DNA of 64,000 bases from Lasiosphaeria ovina (taxonomy: Eukaryota > Ascomycota > Sordariomycetes > Sordariales > Lasiosphaeriaceae). The notes beneath the pieces were generated by a model, which did no database searches, was not told the origin of the DNA, and saw only the letters and a list, made by a program, of their open reading frames with translations. Where the stretch lies: contig JAULSN010000004.1 in assembly GCA_033439765.1 (NCBI GenBank), positions 5,528,001 to 5,592,000 on the forward strand, in the 5' to 3' direction. The position numbers and the translations under genes were made by a program. Position 1 is the stretch's first letter; the number at the start of each line of letters is the position of its first letter. This document shows positions 31,658-42,600 of this stretch, piece by piece.

Positions 31658-33955
31658 CTAATGACCGGCCTCGGACTCCTGCCGATCCGCAAGAAGACGG
31701 GCCTTGCGCCCGACAATCTGAGAATTCCCGTTCAGTGTAAATTGGTTCCGAGCGTCGGCCTCGATACGGCCACGCTTCCTCTTGAGCGGCCCGGATAGCC
31801 TGGAAACCGCCTGGTGCTTGGGGAGTGGAAAGAGGATGGCTCGGTCGAAGTCGATAATCATAATGCAACGGCGCTCTGCGTTCCAGAGAAAATTGCCGCT
31901 GCAGTCATCCATAGGATTAACACCCTTCTTCAAGATGGCCGTCAACGACTTCTTCTTCAGCGTCTTTACGTCTTCTACGCTGGCGTCTGGCGTCTCGCCC
32001 GCCCACGACATAAGCATCATATGAACGACGAACTTGAACCCCGGGAGGATATAGCCAGGATCGAGGCGCACGAGGCCCAAATGTACTGGTACTAACTCGC
32101 CCTGGAGATAGTCAAGTCGTGCGTAGACTTGGCCTTCGTGCTTTAGACGACCGAGATAGCATCCCTGCGTCCCTTTGCCGACAAATGTGTAGCCGTATGG
32201 AATGAGCTCCAGTTTGAAAAGCCAGCCTATCGCTCCTCTCTTGCTCCAGAAGTCCACTATCTGGCATTTCCAGTAGGGATTTCGGAGGAGCTGCTGCTTC
32301 ACCAGATCGGTAAACTGGTTAGCATTGACGGGATGCCGAGAGGAGCCGTCGGAGCGATGTAACAAGACATTGGGGCAATTCTCGTCCAAGTCTTTCTGTC
32401 TTTTGAGACCTAACAGGCACGCTTGTGTGCAGTATTGCCTGGTAGGTGCCGAGTCGACTATGGCGATATCCTCGTCCTCGCTACCACTCGACGGATAGTT
32501 TTTCCGCTTATTGGCCGGTCGGGATTGAGATAGGTCGTATTTTGGATAGTCCTCTTCGTCATCTTTATCATCCTCGTCATCCTTATCGCCTTGGGGGAAT
32601 ATACTTGCTGGCTTACAAGACGACCGTGAGCCCACCTTGCGACCAGTCGGTTCCGCGTCAGGTATAAACTCCGAGCCGTCCGAGCCGTCCGTGGCCTGCG
32701 ATGACGGCGCGGACGATGACTGCGTGGACGATGACTCGGCGGGCTCGAGCCCGGGATAGGCCGCATCCTCATACGGCTTAGGCCATTTTTGTAGTGTTGT
32801 CTCCGCCATAGATAATGCTGCTTCGAGTGATGGTCCCCTAAGAGCTTCGGACTGAAAACTCAGTAGGCAAAAGCTGGCTAGTTGAGCTACTGCGGTACAG
32901 GACAGGCGGTCGGTCCAGTCGCCGCTCAGCTCGCCCACATCGTCGGCCGGCAGGCACGGATGGCAGTACAGCGTTTGCGGGTCGTTCCTATCGATATAGA
33001 GTAGTAGTAACGACCGTCCCGCAGTGATATAGCCATATGATATCCCGTAGATAATCATATAGTGGAAGACTTGGGTCAGTGCCATAGCGATGAATGCCTC
33101 GGCATTCTCCTGGTGTTGTGCTTCGGTATCGCGGCTGGATATGATACAATTGACCCTAGTAACGACCTCGTGGAATAGGTGCTCCTTCACCACGGCTGAC
33201 CGAAGATGCTCGGTAGCGACTTTATGGGCTGCCTTATAGTCGTATACAAAGGCCTGGGTCTGGCTGCCGTCGGTTCGTGTTCGTAAGCCGATTCCGTCCG
33301 GTTGTATCGTTGGGTGTTTATACTTCTGCTCGGGCGCGAGACGCTTATTCGGCCCAGCTTGCCGCCGTCGTTCCGAACCACCCTCGCTGGTCTCACCCTC
33401 TATCATCCCACTCCAATTGCTCGCTTGTGTGAGCTCGCGGAGGTTCTCGGTAAACCGAAGCCTCGTAAAGTCGTACGCGACGCGAGCTTCCTCGTCGGTC
33501 GCGAGGACACCGACGATCTCCACCACGGGCTCCTCGACAGCAAGCTTCTCGAAGTATTCGATCGCACTTTCGTTACCAGCTACCCTCCGGGCAATTCCCG
33601 CCCCCAGATCCATGGTTGTGCTCTTTTGGTGGAAGCGTTGCTTCTCGCCACAGATCCTGCTCATAAAACCGAAGTGTTGTGGCAGAAGGACGGTTTCGAA
33701 TTCGGTCCAAAGACGAAGTTGCTTAGGGTAGTACTTGCCCAAGACACTTGTGAAGCCTGTTGAAGATATGGATGCGTCGGCAAGTCGTAGGCTATTGTAG
33801 AGGAGACTGTGGCAGTTCCCCAGGTATTCGTAGAGCGTGGTCCGTCGGTTCTCCAGGTAAAGCCGCTCCTTCTCTTGTCGCTCTCGCGCCTCTCGTGCCT
33901 TGGCTTCCTCCAACTCGCGAAGGAGCTGTGCAATCTTCTTGTCTTTGTCGGACAT
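31658..33955 (-). CDS. Fungal kinase-like protein with altered HRD motif
   Basis: One intronless minus-strand frame of 765 residues. Residues 1-40 form a charged coiled coil. The middle holds an alpha/beta region (KYKHPTIQPDGIGLRTRTDG, then FVYDYKAAHK) and an acidic, Ser-rich linker. The C-terminal ~230 residues look like a protein kinase lobe: YCTQACLLGL, GYTFVGKGTQGCY, LVPVHLGLV, FVVHMMLMSW, then GVNPMDDCSGNFLWN and MIIDFDRA. It matches in layout a large dispersed family of fungal kinase-like proteins (related to FunK1), recalled from memory, where the catalytic loop normally reads HRDL. Here His-Arg is replaced by Pro-Met, but Asp683, Asn688 and the DFD aspartate (Asp702) keep canonical spacing. 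Codon use is richer in A/T third positions than the neighbours. Activity is uncertain; no substrate can be inferred. Confidence 0.8.
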   Translation of the reverse strand: MSDKDKKIAQLLRELEEAKAREARERQEKERLYLENRRTTLYEYLGNCHSLLYNSLRLADASISSTGFTSVLGKYYPKQLRLWTEFETVLLPQHFGFMSRICGEKQRFHQKSTTMDLGAGIARRVAGNESAIEYFEKLAVEEPVVEIVGVLATDEEARVAYDFTRLRFTENLRELTQASNWSGMIEGETSEGGSERRRQAGPNKRLAPEQKYKHPTIQPDGIGLRTRTDGSQTQAFVYDYKAAHKVATEHLRSAVVKEHLFHEVVTRVNCIISSRDTEAQHQENAEAFIAMALTQVFHYMIIYGISYGYITAGRSLLLLYIDRNDPQTLYCHPCLPADDVGELSGDWTDRLSCTAVAQLASFCLLSFQSEALRGPSLEAALSMAETTLQKWPKPYEDAAYPGLEPAESSSTQSSSAPSSQATDGSDGSEFIPDAEPTGRKVGSRSSCKPASIFPQGDKDDEDDKDDEEDYPKYDLSQSRPANKRKNYPSSGSEDEDIAIVDSAPTRQYCTQACLLGLKRQKDLDENCPNVLLHRSDGSSRHPVNANQFTDLVKQQLLRNPYWKCQIVDFWSKRGAIGWLFKLELIPYGYTFVGKGTQGCYLGRLKHEGQVYARLDYLQGELVPVHLGLVRLDPGYILPGFKFVVHMMLMSWAGETPDASVEDVKTLKKKSLTAILKKGVNPMDDCSGNFLWNAERRCIMIIDFDRAILFPLPKHQAVSRLSGPLKRKRGRIEADARNQFTLNGNSQIVGRKARLLADRQESEAGH

Positions 33956-36093
33956 TGTATTTGCTGGGCTCGGTCGCTTGGGGCTCGGGGGGGAGTCGTG
34001 GTTGCCAGTGGCGGCGGATGTCTGGCGAGAGCTTCCGTGGGTCTGATGGCTCGAAATGCACGCGTCTGTCAGCGGTCAGCGGAGCCTTCACGTGTCAGTC
34101 TCGTCAGATCAGGAGAAGTACCTTACTTTGGTGTAGAGCGCAGGCGCCTTGCTCCTGCACGCGTGGTAGGGAGAGAGGAGATGGTATCAGGCTTATATGC
34201 GGATGAGCGCTAGGTAGTAACGCCGCCGAGCCGAGAAATTATGGGGCAGTATTAGGCACGTCACCCATCCGATAGGTGGGGTTATCTCAGTAAACTCAGA
34301 GTCTTTTAGGGTAGCTAGCTTCGGGCGGAGAAGGACTGTTTTCTTGAACACTTGCAAAAAAAAAGAACGGACGATGCTTGGCTGGCCACAGCCTGGTGGG
34401 TCTTGTTACAGAGTGTTCTCGGATGAAGCACAACCCAAGGCAAACATGGCTATTGTTTTCTTCTCTGCAGGAGTCCGCATGAGTGTATAGACACCCGGTT
34501 ACTGCGGAGGGATTCCGCCACTTGTTACTCTAAACAGTTATTGGTAGACGACATTGCAAGGTAAAGTGTATTATTGTTTCTGCTCGCCTATTAAGGCTTG
34601 GGCGTGCGTGTTAAAATGCGTCGGGCCGGCAATCGGGCGGCCGACCCGGTCCGGCTGCGCCATCTTGCAATCCCGAACAAGGATTGTTTGAGGTGGCAAC
34701 ACGGACGGCCTGGGCTGCAATATGTGGGTGCGGGGGCTTCTTTGGTTTCTTTACACCATTTTGCTTGCCTTGCTAAAGCCTGAGCGCTTTGCTTTTCTTG
34801 TCCTGCCCCGGGGGGGAAGGGGAGCCGGGAAGGCGAGAAAAGGGGGGAGCGGGAAGCGGGAAAAGAAACAACAAAAAGGAAGCATGGACTTGCAATGCAG
34901 GTACACACATGACGTGAAATGCAATTTTTATTCTCCTATCAGCATTGGCTTCCAATATTAATTCTCTGTCTCTACCCTGCTGCAAGTACCGAGGTCGTAA
35001 TCGGCCCTGTCAACGCCGTCCTGGTAAGCGAAACGGCGCAGCCGCAACCAACCCAAGCCACGGCCGTCCGCATCTTGAAAAGGTGAAGCACTTAGGAAAA
35101 ACACCAGACGACAACCAAGATCGAGCCTCCCCGCCTACCCATATAATTTTGCCATATACTACAGACTGCTCGGTGCGGAATAGACATATTTACTCTACTC
35201 TGACCTCGACAGCCGTGTTTCCTGCCCGCCAACGCTAGCCTTCTTGCTTATAGATTCGCCGTGTTTAGTCGGGCAATGCAGCCTGTACTGCCCCATTAAA
35301 TGGCCGCCGCAGCCTGCCGAGACGGCCATGTACCCGCGAGTTTATGTGTGTGAGACGGGGAAAAGGTACGGGTGGTGTTCGGAACGCGGGAGGCCATGTG
35401 GTCTCGGCCCAGACTCCGACCATGTGGCCCTATTTCTGTTGTGCTTCAGAAACGCCTCTCTCGAACAACTATGAAAGATATACCCACTTGACAGACCGGA
35501 ATTCCATAGTCGGCAGTTTTACCATAGCAATCCATGTGTGATTTACCCCAGTCCAGCTCCGCTACGTAGTTCGGACTACCCCTTTCCACTTCAATCCGTC
35601 TGAAGTCAGGGTAGCAGAAGTTAAACCGACTAGGGACCCGGCCATGCCTATTGCGGCCATGGCTATCATCCACCTTCGGTTTCGGCAACTTCTGCCGTGT
35701 GCATGTTGCCATCCCCCCCCCCCCCCCCCCCCCTTGTTCTCCGATCTCTCTCACCTCAGCCCTCCAGCTCGGCCCATACAGACGCCCAGGGCGAGTTCTA
35801 TATATTTCACGAGGTCCAGCGGCCCGCCGATTGTGTATTCCCCCTCCTTGTTCATGCCCTTCTCTGCGACCACGTGGATATATCACTAATCTCGTCTTCT
35901 CGATATCCGACCCTTCCCATCCGGCAGTGCTAAGAGAATAGCTTTACGTATCGTATTCATCTCTCTATTTTCCAACACCCCACCGCTGGTCCTTCGCACA
36001 CGGAACCAAGGTGTGTTTTCCTAGCTCACACAAAGTAGAGGAACATCTCCCGAGACGGGGAAAGCTCCATCAAACAATAAAACGGGCGACACC
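33956..36093. other. Gene-poor 2.1 kb interval
   Basis: This is divergent upstream space of the kinase-like gene and the SUR7-like gene. It contains an A-run near 34356, a 21-base poly(C) tract at 35713-35733 and G-rich stretches near 34808-34860. No supported gene was seen. Confidence 0.55.
35713..35733. repeat. Poly(C) tract
   Basis: Twenty-one consecutive cytosines sit about 360 bases upstream of the SUR7-like start codon. The complementary strand is a long G-run with potential for quadruplex or slippage. Confidence 0.9.
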
Positions 36094-37212
36094 ATGGGAC
36101 TTTCCGACGTGGTCGTGATCTGCACGGACCTGGGAGCAGCCGTCATTTTGATGTTGGCTGTCTTTGCCACTCTAACTGCGAAGGTAGGGAAGGAAATATT
36201 TATAGTCAACGTAAGTCGGGACGACCCATTCGAATGCAGATACTTGCTTCTGTGCTAAAACAAAATCTTGCAGCTTAACCTGTCCAAGCTCCAGCTTGTG
36301 CCAGATGTTAAAAAAATCGACAAGGTCAATTTAAGGAGACAATTCGGCGGCCTTCCCATTCCGGCGCCAGACCAGATTGTCAAGACGGCAACAGACGGAG
36401 CCAACACTGTTGCCGACGGGGCCAAGGGTGCGGCGGAGACGGTAGCCAATACCGGCATCGATATCGCCAACACGGTTACTGGCGCAGCCACCGACCTGGC
36501 CAACGGAGCGGTAGACGCTCTGCGGAAGCAGCTCGGGATCAAAGACTACTACGCCGTCACTATCACATCGCTCTGCCAGGGCAACGTGGAAAACGACCAA
36601 CCCACAGATGTGACGTGCTCCAAGCCTTTCACGGCAGGTGAGTAAAGACAAGCCCTGGACTTCCCCAGAAACCAGTGCTTTTGCTCTTACTGACAGCGGG
36701 CGTGTTGGCTTGTTCTAGACGCAGTCCAAAACCTCGTGGATAGTATTGGCAAGCTCCCACAACCGATCGTCGACCTCTTGCCAATGGATAAATTGAAACA
36801 GGTCCCGAAAGTTCTAAGCATAGGGGGAGGGTTTTTCGTGGTTATGGCCGTGATGTTCCTCGTCTCTGCCGTGCTGTTCGTCTGGACGCCGCACATCAGG
36901 AATGACGATCTTCGCAGAATTGTTTCGGCGGTCAACAAATTCATCCAGGGGCTTTTACTTACGTTCAATATTGCCATGAACGGAATGCTCGGGTATTTCA
37001 GCTTTGTTATCACTCAGAAGATCAATGACAAAGGAAATCAAATCCACGTCACCACGAAAGCCAACTATGTCCTATGGTCCCTCATGTTCGTCGTGCTGGT
37101 CTTGAACTTTGTCTCCTTCGGCATGGCGTTTCGTCGCTCCGACCAAGTCAGGCCCGGATCAGGCGGCACCGAAAACGGGCTGGTTGGTTCAAAGTCCGAG
37201 ACGGATGCTTAG
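36094..37212 (+). CDS. Four-span membrane protein, SUR7/PalI-like topology
   Basis: Three exons, 36094-36210, 36274-36637 and 36719-37212, give 324 residues. One transmembrane segment lies at about residues 6-29. A long extracytoplasmic loop follows (about 30-195), rich in Ala, Thr and Asn, with two cysteines (SLCQGN and VTCSKP). Three closely spaced spans then follow (FFVVMAVMFLVSAVLFVW, a span with FNIAMNGMLGYFSF, and a last one with VVLVLNFVSFGMAF), and a short hydrophilic tail. This matches the layout of fungal SUR7/PalI proteins, which organise eisosome-type plasma-membrane domains or sense ambient pH. The match rests on topology rather than a diagnostic motif, so it is tentative; another tetraspan family is possible. 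Confidence 0.7.
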
Positions 37213-38449
37213 GTACAACAATTACAAAGGAAAAAGAAGAGCAGTGGAGCGGTTTCTGGCCACGGCGGAGCTGGGTGAAGAAAAGAAAAATTCCCGGACG
37301 GGAGAGGCGGCACTAATACAGTCCTTGCGCCGGCGCAAAAATCCATTTCTCTTTTGCTAGTTTCAGGAACCCTCTATACCAAAGGCGGGCAGTACAGTTA
37401 TCTCTGTACTATCTCTTTTTCGGCGGTGAGAAGCACGAGCGTTGGAACTGGCGTTCCATAAAAGATCCTTTAAAATCTCTCGAGACAAACTCGCTCTCTT
37501 CGATTGTTTTCCTCTAGCGAAGGTAGGAAATCGACGAGGTGGGGACAATTCATGGATATTTCACTCTCTTTATGTTATTCTTTTTTTTTTTTTTTGTCGG
37601 GTTTTATACGGGTTTTATAAGGTTCGGAATTGTGATACCTAGGCATGGGACGATATCTGGAGGATGGAAAACAAAGGGGGACGGAAAGAAATACTACTGG
37701 GTCCTCAACTTGACAATGTGAGTAGCCGTGTAACTACAGCCACATAGTAGTTCTGATAGACGATAGCGTTAATGTGTGCGCAAACTTTTATTAAGAATGG
37801 AAGGATTGGAGATGAAACTGCATCTTGTTGTCATCGAACACACACTGGTCGAAGGTTGGACATATTCGTATTTTGTTGCCAAACCAGAGAGAGAATGAAG
37901 CGTTGTTCGTTCGTTTCGTAAGCACCTGCCCGGCAGGCGGCTTGCTTCAGGCACGTGGCCTGGACTGCCTACAACGACCTGGAAATGGCAGTCAAATGGA
38001 TGACGTCGTCCGCTGCCAAGGAATAAAGCCTGCCCGCCTGCCCGCTTGCCTCTAATCCGTTTATGGTCAACCGCCAACCACCCATGGCCGCGACGCAGGC
38101 CTGCTTCAAGCCTTCAGGAATGAGGCAGGCAGGATCAGTGGCCAGCGTCGCTGGCCCGCCGCCTGCCGCTTGTTCTTTTATCCATTCGCAGGTTCCCCCA
38201 GATCATGATTCCGTGGGGAAATCTGTCAGCGCGAGCATTTCACCTACCTACTTCCTAATCAATCATTTTTGGCACGCATCCAAACTGCACTGTAATCCCC
38301 ACATCGCCGTTACGGGTTGAGCTTCTGCTGCGTGTGCACACGCGTGATTTGTGTAGCTCGCCGCCACACCACACTGGAGGCCACACCCCAACGCCAGAGA
38401 AACAAGCACACACTCACTCCTCTCTCCCCATCCATTCCCCTGCTTGACA
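37213..38449. other. Intergenic region
   Basis: This is spacer between two same-strand genes, with a T-run at 37580-37597 and no recognised gene. The MscL leader is C-rich just before 38450. Confidence 0.6.
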
Positions 38450-39131
38450 ATGCCTCCCCGACTTGGCAACAATGGCTACGAAGACGACGACGACCAGGAC
38501 CTGCTCGACGAGGGCCGGCGTAGGGCAAGCCGGATCCTGTCTGGCTTCATTGACTTTGCCTTCCAAGGCAACGTGCTCGAGATTGCCTTTGGTTTGATGT
38601 AAGTCCCAAGTCGTAACCATTGGCCGCCGGCAAGGGAGGTTGGATATAAGTCGCGACTGCTAACTCCGCCACCCCGGCTCGGAAATAAAACAGCCTGGCC
38701 TCCATGTTCACGGCTGTTGTCACGTCGCTGGTCAGCGACATTCTGCTGCCGCCCATCTCGGTCATCCTGCCGCTGAACAAGAACTTGGAGGAAAAGTTCG
38801 CTGTCCTGCAGGCGGGACCCAACCATGACGCCGACACGGGCTACAACACGCTGAAGCAGGCCCAGGAGGACGGCGCCGTCGTCATGGCGTACGGGTGAGC
38901 TATGAGATATGACTGCCCACGGGTATGCAGAGGCCGAACTGACTGTCTTGCCTGCCTAGATACTTCCTCAACAGGCTCGTTAACTTCGTGGGCGTTGGGT
39001 TTTCTCTGTACGGCCTCGCCTCGATCTATCAGTGCTTTTCCAAGGACCCGATAATTAAGCATACGGTTAAGTGCAAGTACTGCCGGAAACGGATTAATGA
39101 GAAGGTGACTTTTGACGACAGCTCCTCGTGA
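38450..39131 (+). CDS. mscL: Large-conductance mechanosensitive channel, fungal MscL
   Basis: Three exons, 38450-38598, 38694-38894 and 38960-39131, give 173 residues with canonical in-frame junctions. The core is FIDFAFQGNVLEIAFGLILA at the first membrane helix and pore, SLVSDILLPPI at its end, then a periplasm-equivalent loop and the second span NFVGVGFSLYGLASIY. MscL opens when the membrane is stretched and releases solutes. In bacteria it protects from osmotic downshock; fungal homologues are known but their location is less clear. An acidic N-terminal extension (EDDDDQD) and a C-terminal CKYCRK cysteine pair distinguish this form from bacterial MscL. Introns and matching GC content argue against recent bacterial transfer. 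Confidence 0.9.
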
Positions 39132-39449
39132 GAACGTACTTGTGATGGCTAATGCTGAATCCATAGTCTACGCGGTGCATCAACTGTACCAGTTGGCAAG
39201 ACGGAAGGGAGGACAGGCCCTACGGCCGTTAGTATTTGGCACTCTGTGGTGCCTCCTATTGCATGGTCCGGACCGTACCAAGCCTGCGACGGCGAAGAGT
39301 TTCGAAGCTACTGTCTGGGCCTGGGAGGAGAGGAGGGAACATCGTTTGCCTTTCACACTGCGCGCACACATAGGACACCCAGGCTGCATCATCCGATATC
39401 AGTTTATTGAGATTATTTATAGGCCCACCGATGTCGAGACCAGACTTGG
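39132..39449. other. Convergent 3' intergenic region
   Basis: This is a short spacer between the MscL and GPI-protein genes. Nothing else was seen. Confidence 0.6.
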
Positions 39450-40124
39450 TCACATGAACATGACACCGCCCACGGCCGCAACCGCAACACCTGCCAGCAT
39501 GGCGTTTTGCGTCTGCCGGGGCACACCGTTCGTCTTGGTCGCTAATTTCTCCAAGCCCGCTGTTATGGTCACAGGCTCCAGGAAAGACGTGTACTGCTCA
39601 AGCGTGGAAACCCCAGCTGTCGATAGCGAGCCAATAGCATAGGTGAAGGTGCACAGTGCGTCTCCCGCATTCAACTGGCACGCTATGTCCTGGGCCGTCT
39701 TTTCCAAATCACCACTATATTTTGGGAACTGTTAGCCCACCGCCTCTCCCTTGGCTACCTTCCATACTAGTGCATATAGTCTCGGGTGTTGCGTGAACTT
39801 CGAGCAAATATGCCGGGGAATAACGTACGATGCTTCGAGGGTGATGTGGACCTCGACGGTTGAAGGGCCATGGATGAGGTTGTAGCCCGCCGAGCAGAGA
39901 TTGGCTTCTACGTCTGTCGGGCAGGGGATGAAGAAGGTCGTCACCGTCGGGTTGGCGCTCACCACCGACGCCTGGATGGTTGGGCCGTAGTAGGCCGGTA
40001 TCAAGAGGTCGAAGACGCTCTGGGTGCCTGTGGCTGTAGCAGCAGTCGTCGTCGCGGTGGTCTGGGCGACGGCCACGGCGGCGAACCCGGCGAGGGCGAG
40101 TGACTGCCAGAGTCTAAAGGCCAT
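39450..40124 (-). CDS. Secreted GPI-type small protein
   Basis: Two minus-strand exons, 40124-39829 and 39714-39450, give 186 residues; a serine codon is split by the intron. A clear signal peptide (ALAGFAAVAVAQ cleavage region) is followed by a Thr-rich stretch. The body is about 120 residues with several cysteines (FFIPCPTD, NLCSAGYN, DIACQLNAGDALCTF), and the C-terminus is hydrophobic (MLAGVAVAAVGGVMF), typical of a GPI attachment signal. The fold resembles a widespread family of short fungal wall proteins with pattern ITxGPSTxxxx (here LIHGPSTVEVHI). A role in the wall or surface is inferred from these signals alone. Confidence 0.75.
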
Positions 40125-42600
40125 TTTGCCCTTGGAATGTTTTATTTACTTAGTGAATGATGTACTGGATCGATCTAGATCTAGAGACCTGGATCTTTGT
40201 GTAACCCCGGCTGCGGCTTGCAGGGGATCGGCGGGAGGCTGAAGGTGGGAAATAAACACCAGAAGAAGAAAAAGTGATCCTTGAAACAAACAAGACAAAA
40301 ACGACCAGAAAAATAATTCAAGATTGAACAAATGATGGACAAAAAGAAAACCGGGAGACACACAGACTTAATAACTACCTACTACGTACCTTAGCTACAG
40401 GGTTTTGACATTACATCGGAGCTGACAGGCGTCTTGTCTTGGCGTGTCTCATATTCCCGTCTAGGGAATTAAAGGCACCATTTTCTCCCCTCTCACTCTG
40501 CGTCTCTCTCTGGTCGCGAACCGGGAAACCAATCCTGAACGAATGTCCCCAACTGAACGACGGCTCCCTGCTGCTGTCCCAGAAACGGGTACGATCCCCA
40601 TCTAGCCTGCCCGCGTTCCAGGGGTGAAGAAAACAGAGTGGACCCCTGAAATTTCCAGAAGGGTTGCTCGGCATTATGCGGGGGCCGAGAGAAAAGACCA
40701 CCCCTGCTCTTAATCTGCGTGATGACGAGTTCGGTTTTCTTTTTAGTTCGTTATATACATTCAAGGCATCTAAAAAAGGGACGACAAATAAAAGAGAAGT
40801 TCGAAAGACAATTGAACTTGAAAGGACTCTTGACCCTTGACTAGGTACTAAAAGGAGACGATGCCAGGCTCAGGGGCTTGTAACTTGGCGACTTCCTGTC
40901 TTCAAAATGTAAACAATCGATCCATGTAAGGTACGGAAGCCTCCTGGATTGACATGTGCTGCTCTCTCACATCAAGCGACAAACATTCTGCCACAGTTTA
41001 AACTTACCAGCAGCAATGCCTTCGCTGCCGTCATACTGTGTACATGAGATATCTTCCCATGCCCGTCGGAGTCACGAGGCGGAAGTGGCTTGTATCAGTT
41101 GTTCATCTGGTCGAGCCATGCTTGGGCGATCCCTTCTCCATTTTGAGGCCAGCGTTGAATACTCAATGCATCATATATGCATCTGCAAAGTCTTGCTTCT
41201 ATTAAGGTAATGTTGTCCGTGCGTTTGGAATAACGTTCGACTTCAAATCTGCTCTCCTCTCGAACCCGACAAGTTGAAGGGGCCCAGACCAGCTGTGTGT
41301 AGGAGGGGATTTCGCTCGAGGGGGCGGGGGTTTATACTATTCTGTCTCCTTCCGTTTCGGGTATTGGTGACAATGTTGGAAGTCGCGATTCAATGGGTGG
41401 GTTCATGTCTCCACGACAAGGGTCCAGTTGCAACGAGGCAAGAAAGAGGAACCAGAGTAGAGAATGGGGTTCCTGCCGGTTGTGTGTGATGGGCCTGATG
41501 TATGAATTGCCCTTGTTAGTAGATGAGCCTCGGCCAATATGCCTGTTTCCAAGATAATAGCACGCTGCATCTTCTGGAGTGAATGATCAAAGATCTTCCT
41601 CGGGGCTGCGTCGTATTTCTTTTTTCTTTTTTTTTATGTTGACACCGAGCTTCTGCTCTATCTTGCGAGTCGGTTCAGAACATCGACAAAGAGGAGAGAG
41701 AAGGTCAAGATACGAGGAGTTTGTCGTCTATCTAAACATGACACCTAAACCGGGCAATATCATGACGCCTTTGCGACTAAATTTTTTGTTATTGGAGAGG
41801 CGCCTTTCTACGTCGTGGATGGCGGAGACACACGAGGCAAGTGGGCATCGCATTTGCTAGTTACGTCAAAGGCGCCCCTTTTCTCCTCTCTTCTTGTGTT
41901 CGTCTTTGCAACATGAAAAGACCGCCAGTGGTGTGAAATTCTTTTGCGCGGCACACTCCGAGGAATGAGACGCAGTTTTGGTGTTCCAGTCTCAAGTCTC
42001 TGAGTGACATAATTTGTCGCACTCTGAGGTCGAACATGCAGTTTTGAAGTCGTCGGGCTATGTCTTAAATGTTGGAACCCGCCCACCCATTTTGAAGATG
42101 AGATATCTGCCATTGTTTTGCGCTTCTTGGATTTCCGAAAGGGTTTGCTTGCTCCCTCCCTCTCCCTCCATTTCCCGTCTGCCGGCGGCGCGGGTTGCAT
42201 TTTGAATTTTGAACGAGGTAACTTGAAGTCTTGGCATTTGCTTGGCTTTTCTCGTGTTGAAGAATTGACTGAAAGGTCGCTGCGAGCATGCCAAGCCCCC
42301 TAAGCAACCTAGCTTGTTGCCAAGACACGTAAAAAGGCAATGGCAGAGTACAAGACAGACAGACGCCGCTTGAGACCGGGAAGACATAATCGAAAGGCAG
42401 GAGTGTGTCTTTTTTATCTGACCGCATGCATGCACTTCTTGTTGGGGAGGTGCAGTGACACATCCACCTCCTGTACACCCTGTTTAAGAACACTTCATCG
42501 TTTCCTGAGAGAGAGAGACGGGGAGAGAGTTGGACACTTGAAGTTTTCCTTCTTCATTTCCAATGGCTGCCGGGTATTGAAGAGAGCGGCTAAGCTCATC
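40125..42600. other. Gene-poor 2.5 kb interval
   Basis: This is divergent upstream space of two GPI-protein genes that may be relatives. It has a TACGTACCTTAG element (40383-40394) and a C/T-poor, AT-rich centre. Small frames lack coding character. No gene was supported. Confidence 0.55.

Noticed and set aside
42340..42600. Upstream in-frame start for the GPI-type protein
   Set aside because: The ATG at 42601 places a signal peptide at the N-terminus, while the upstream segment has no secretion signal.
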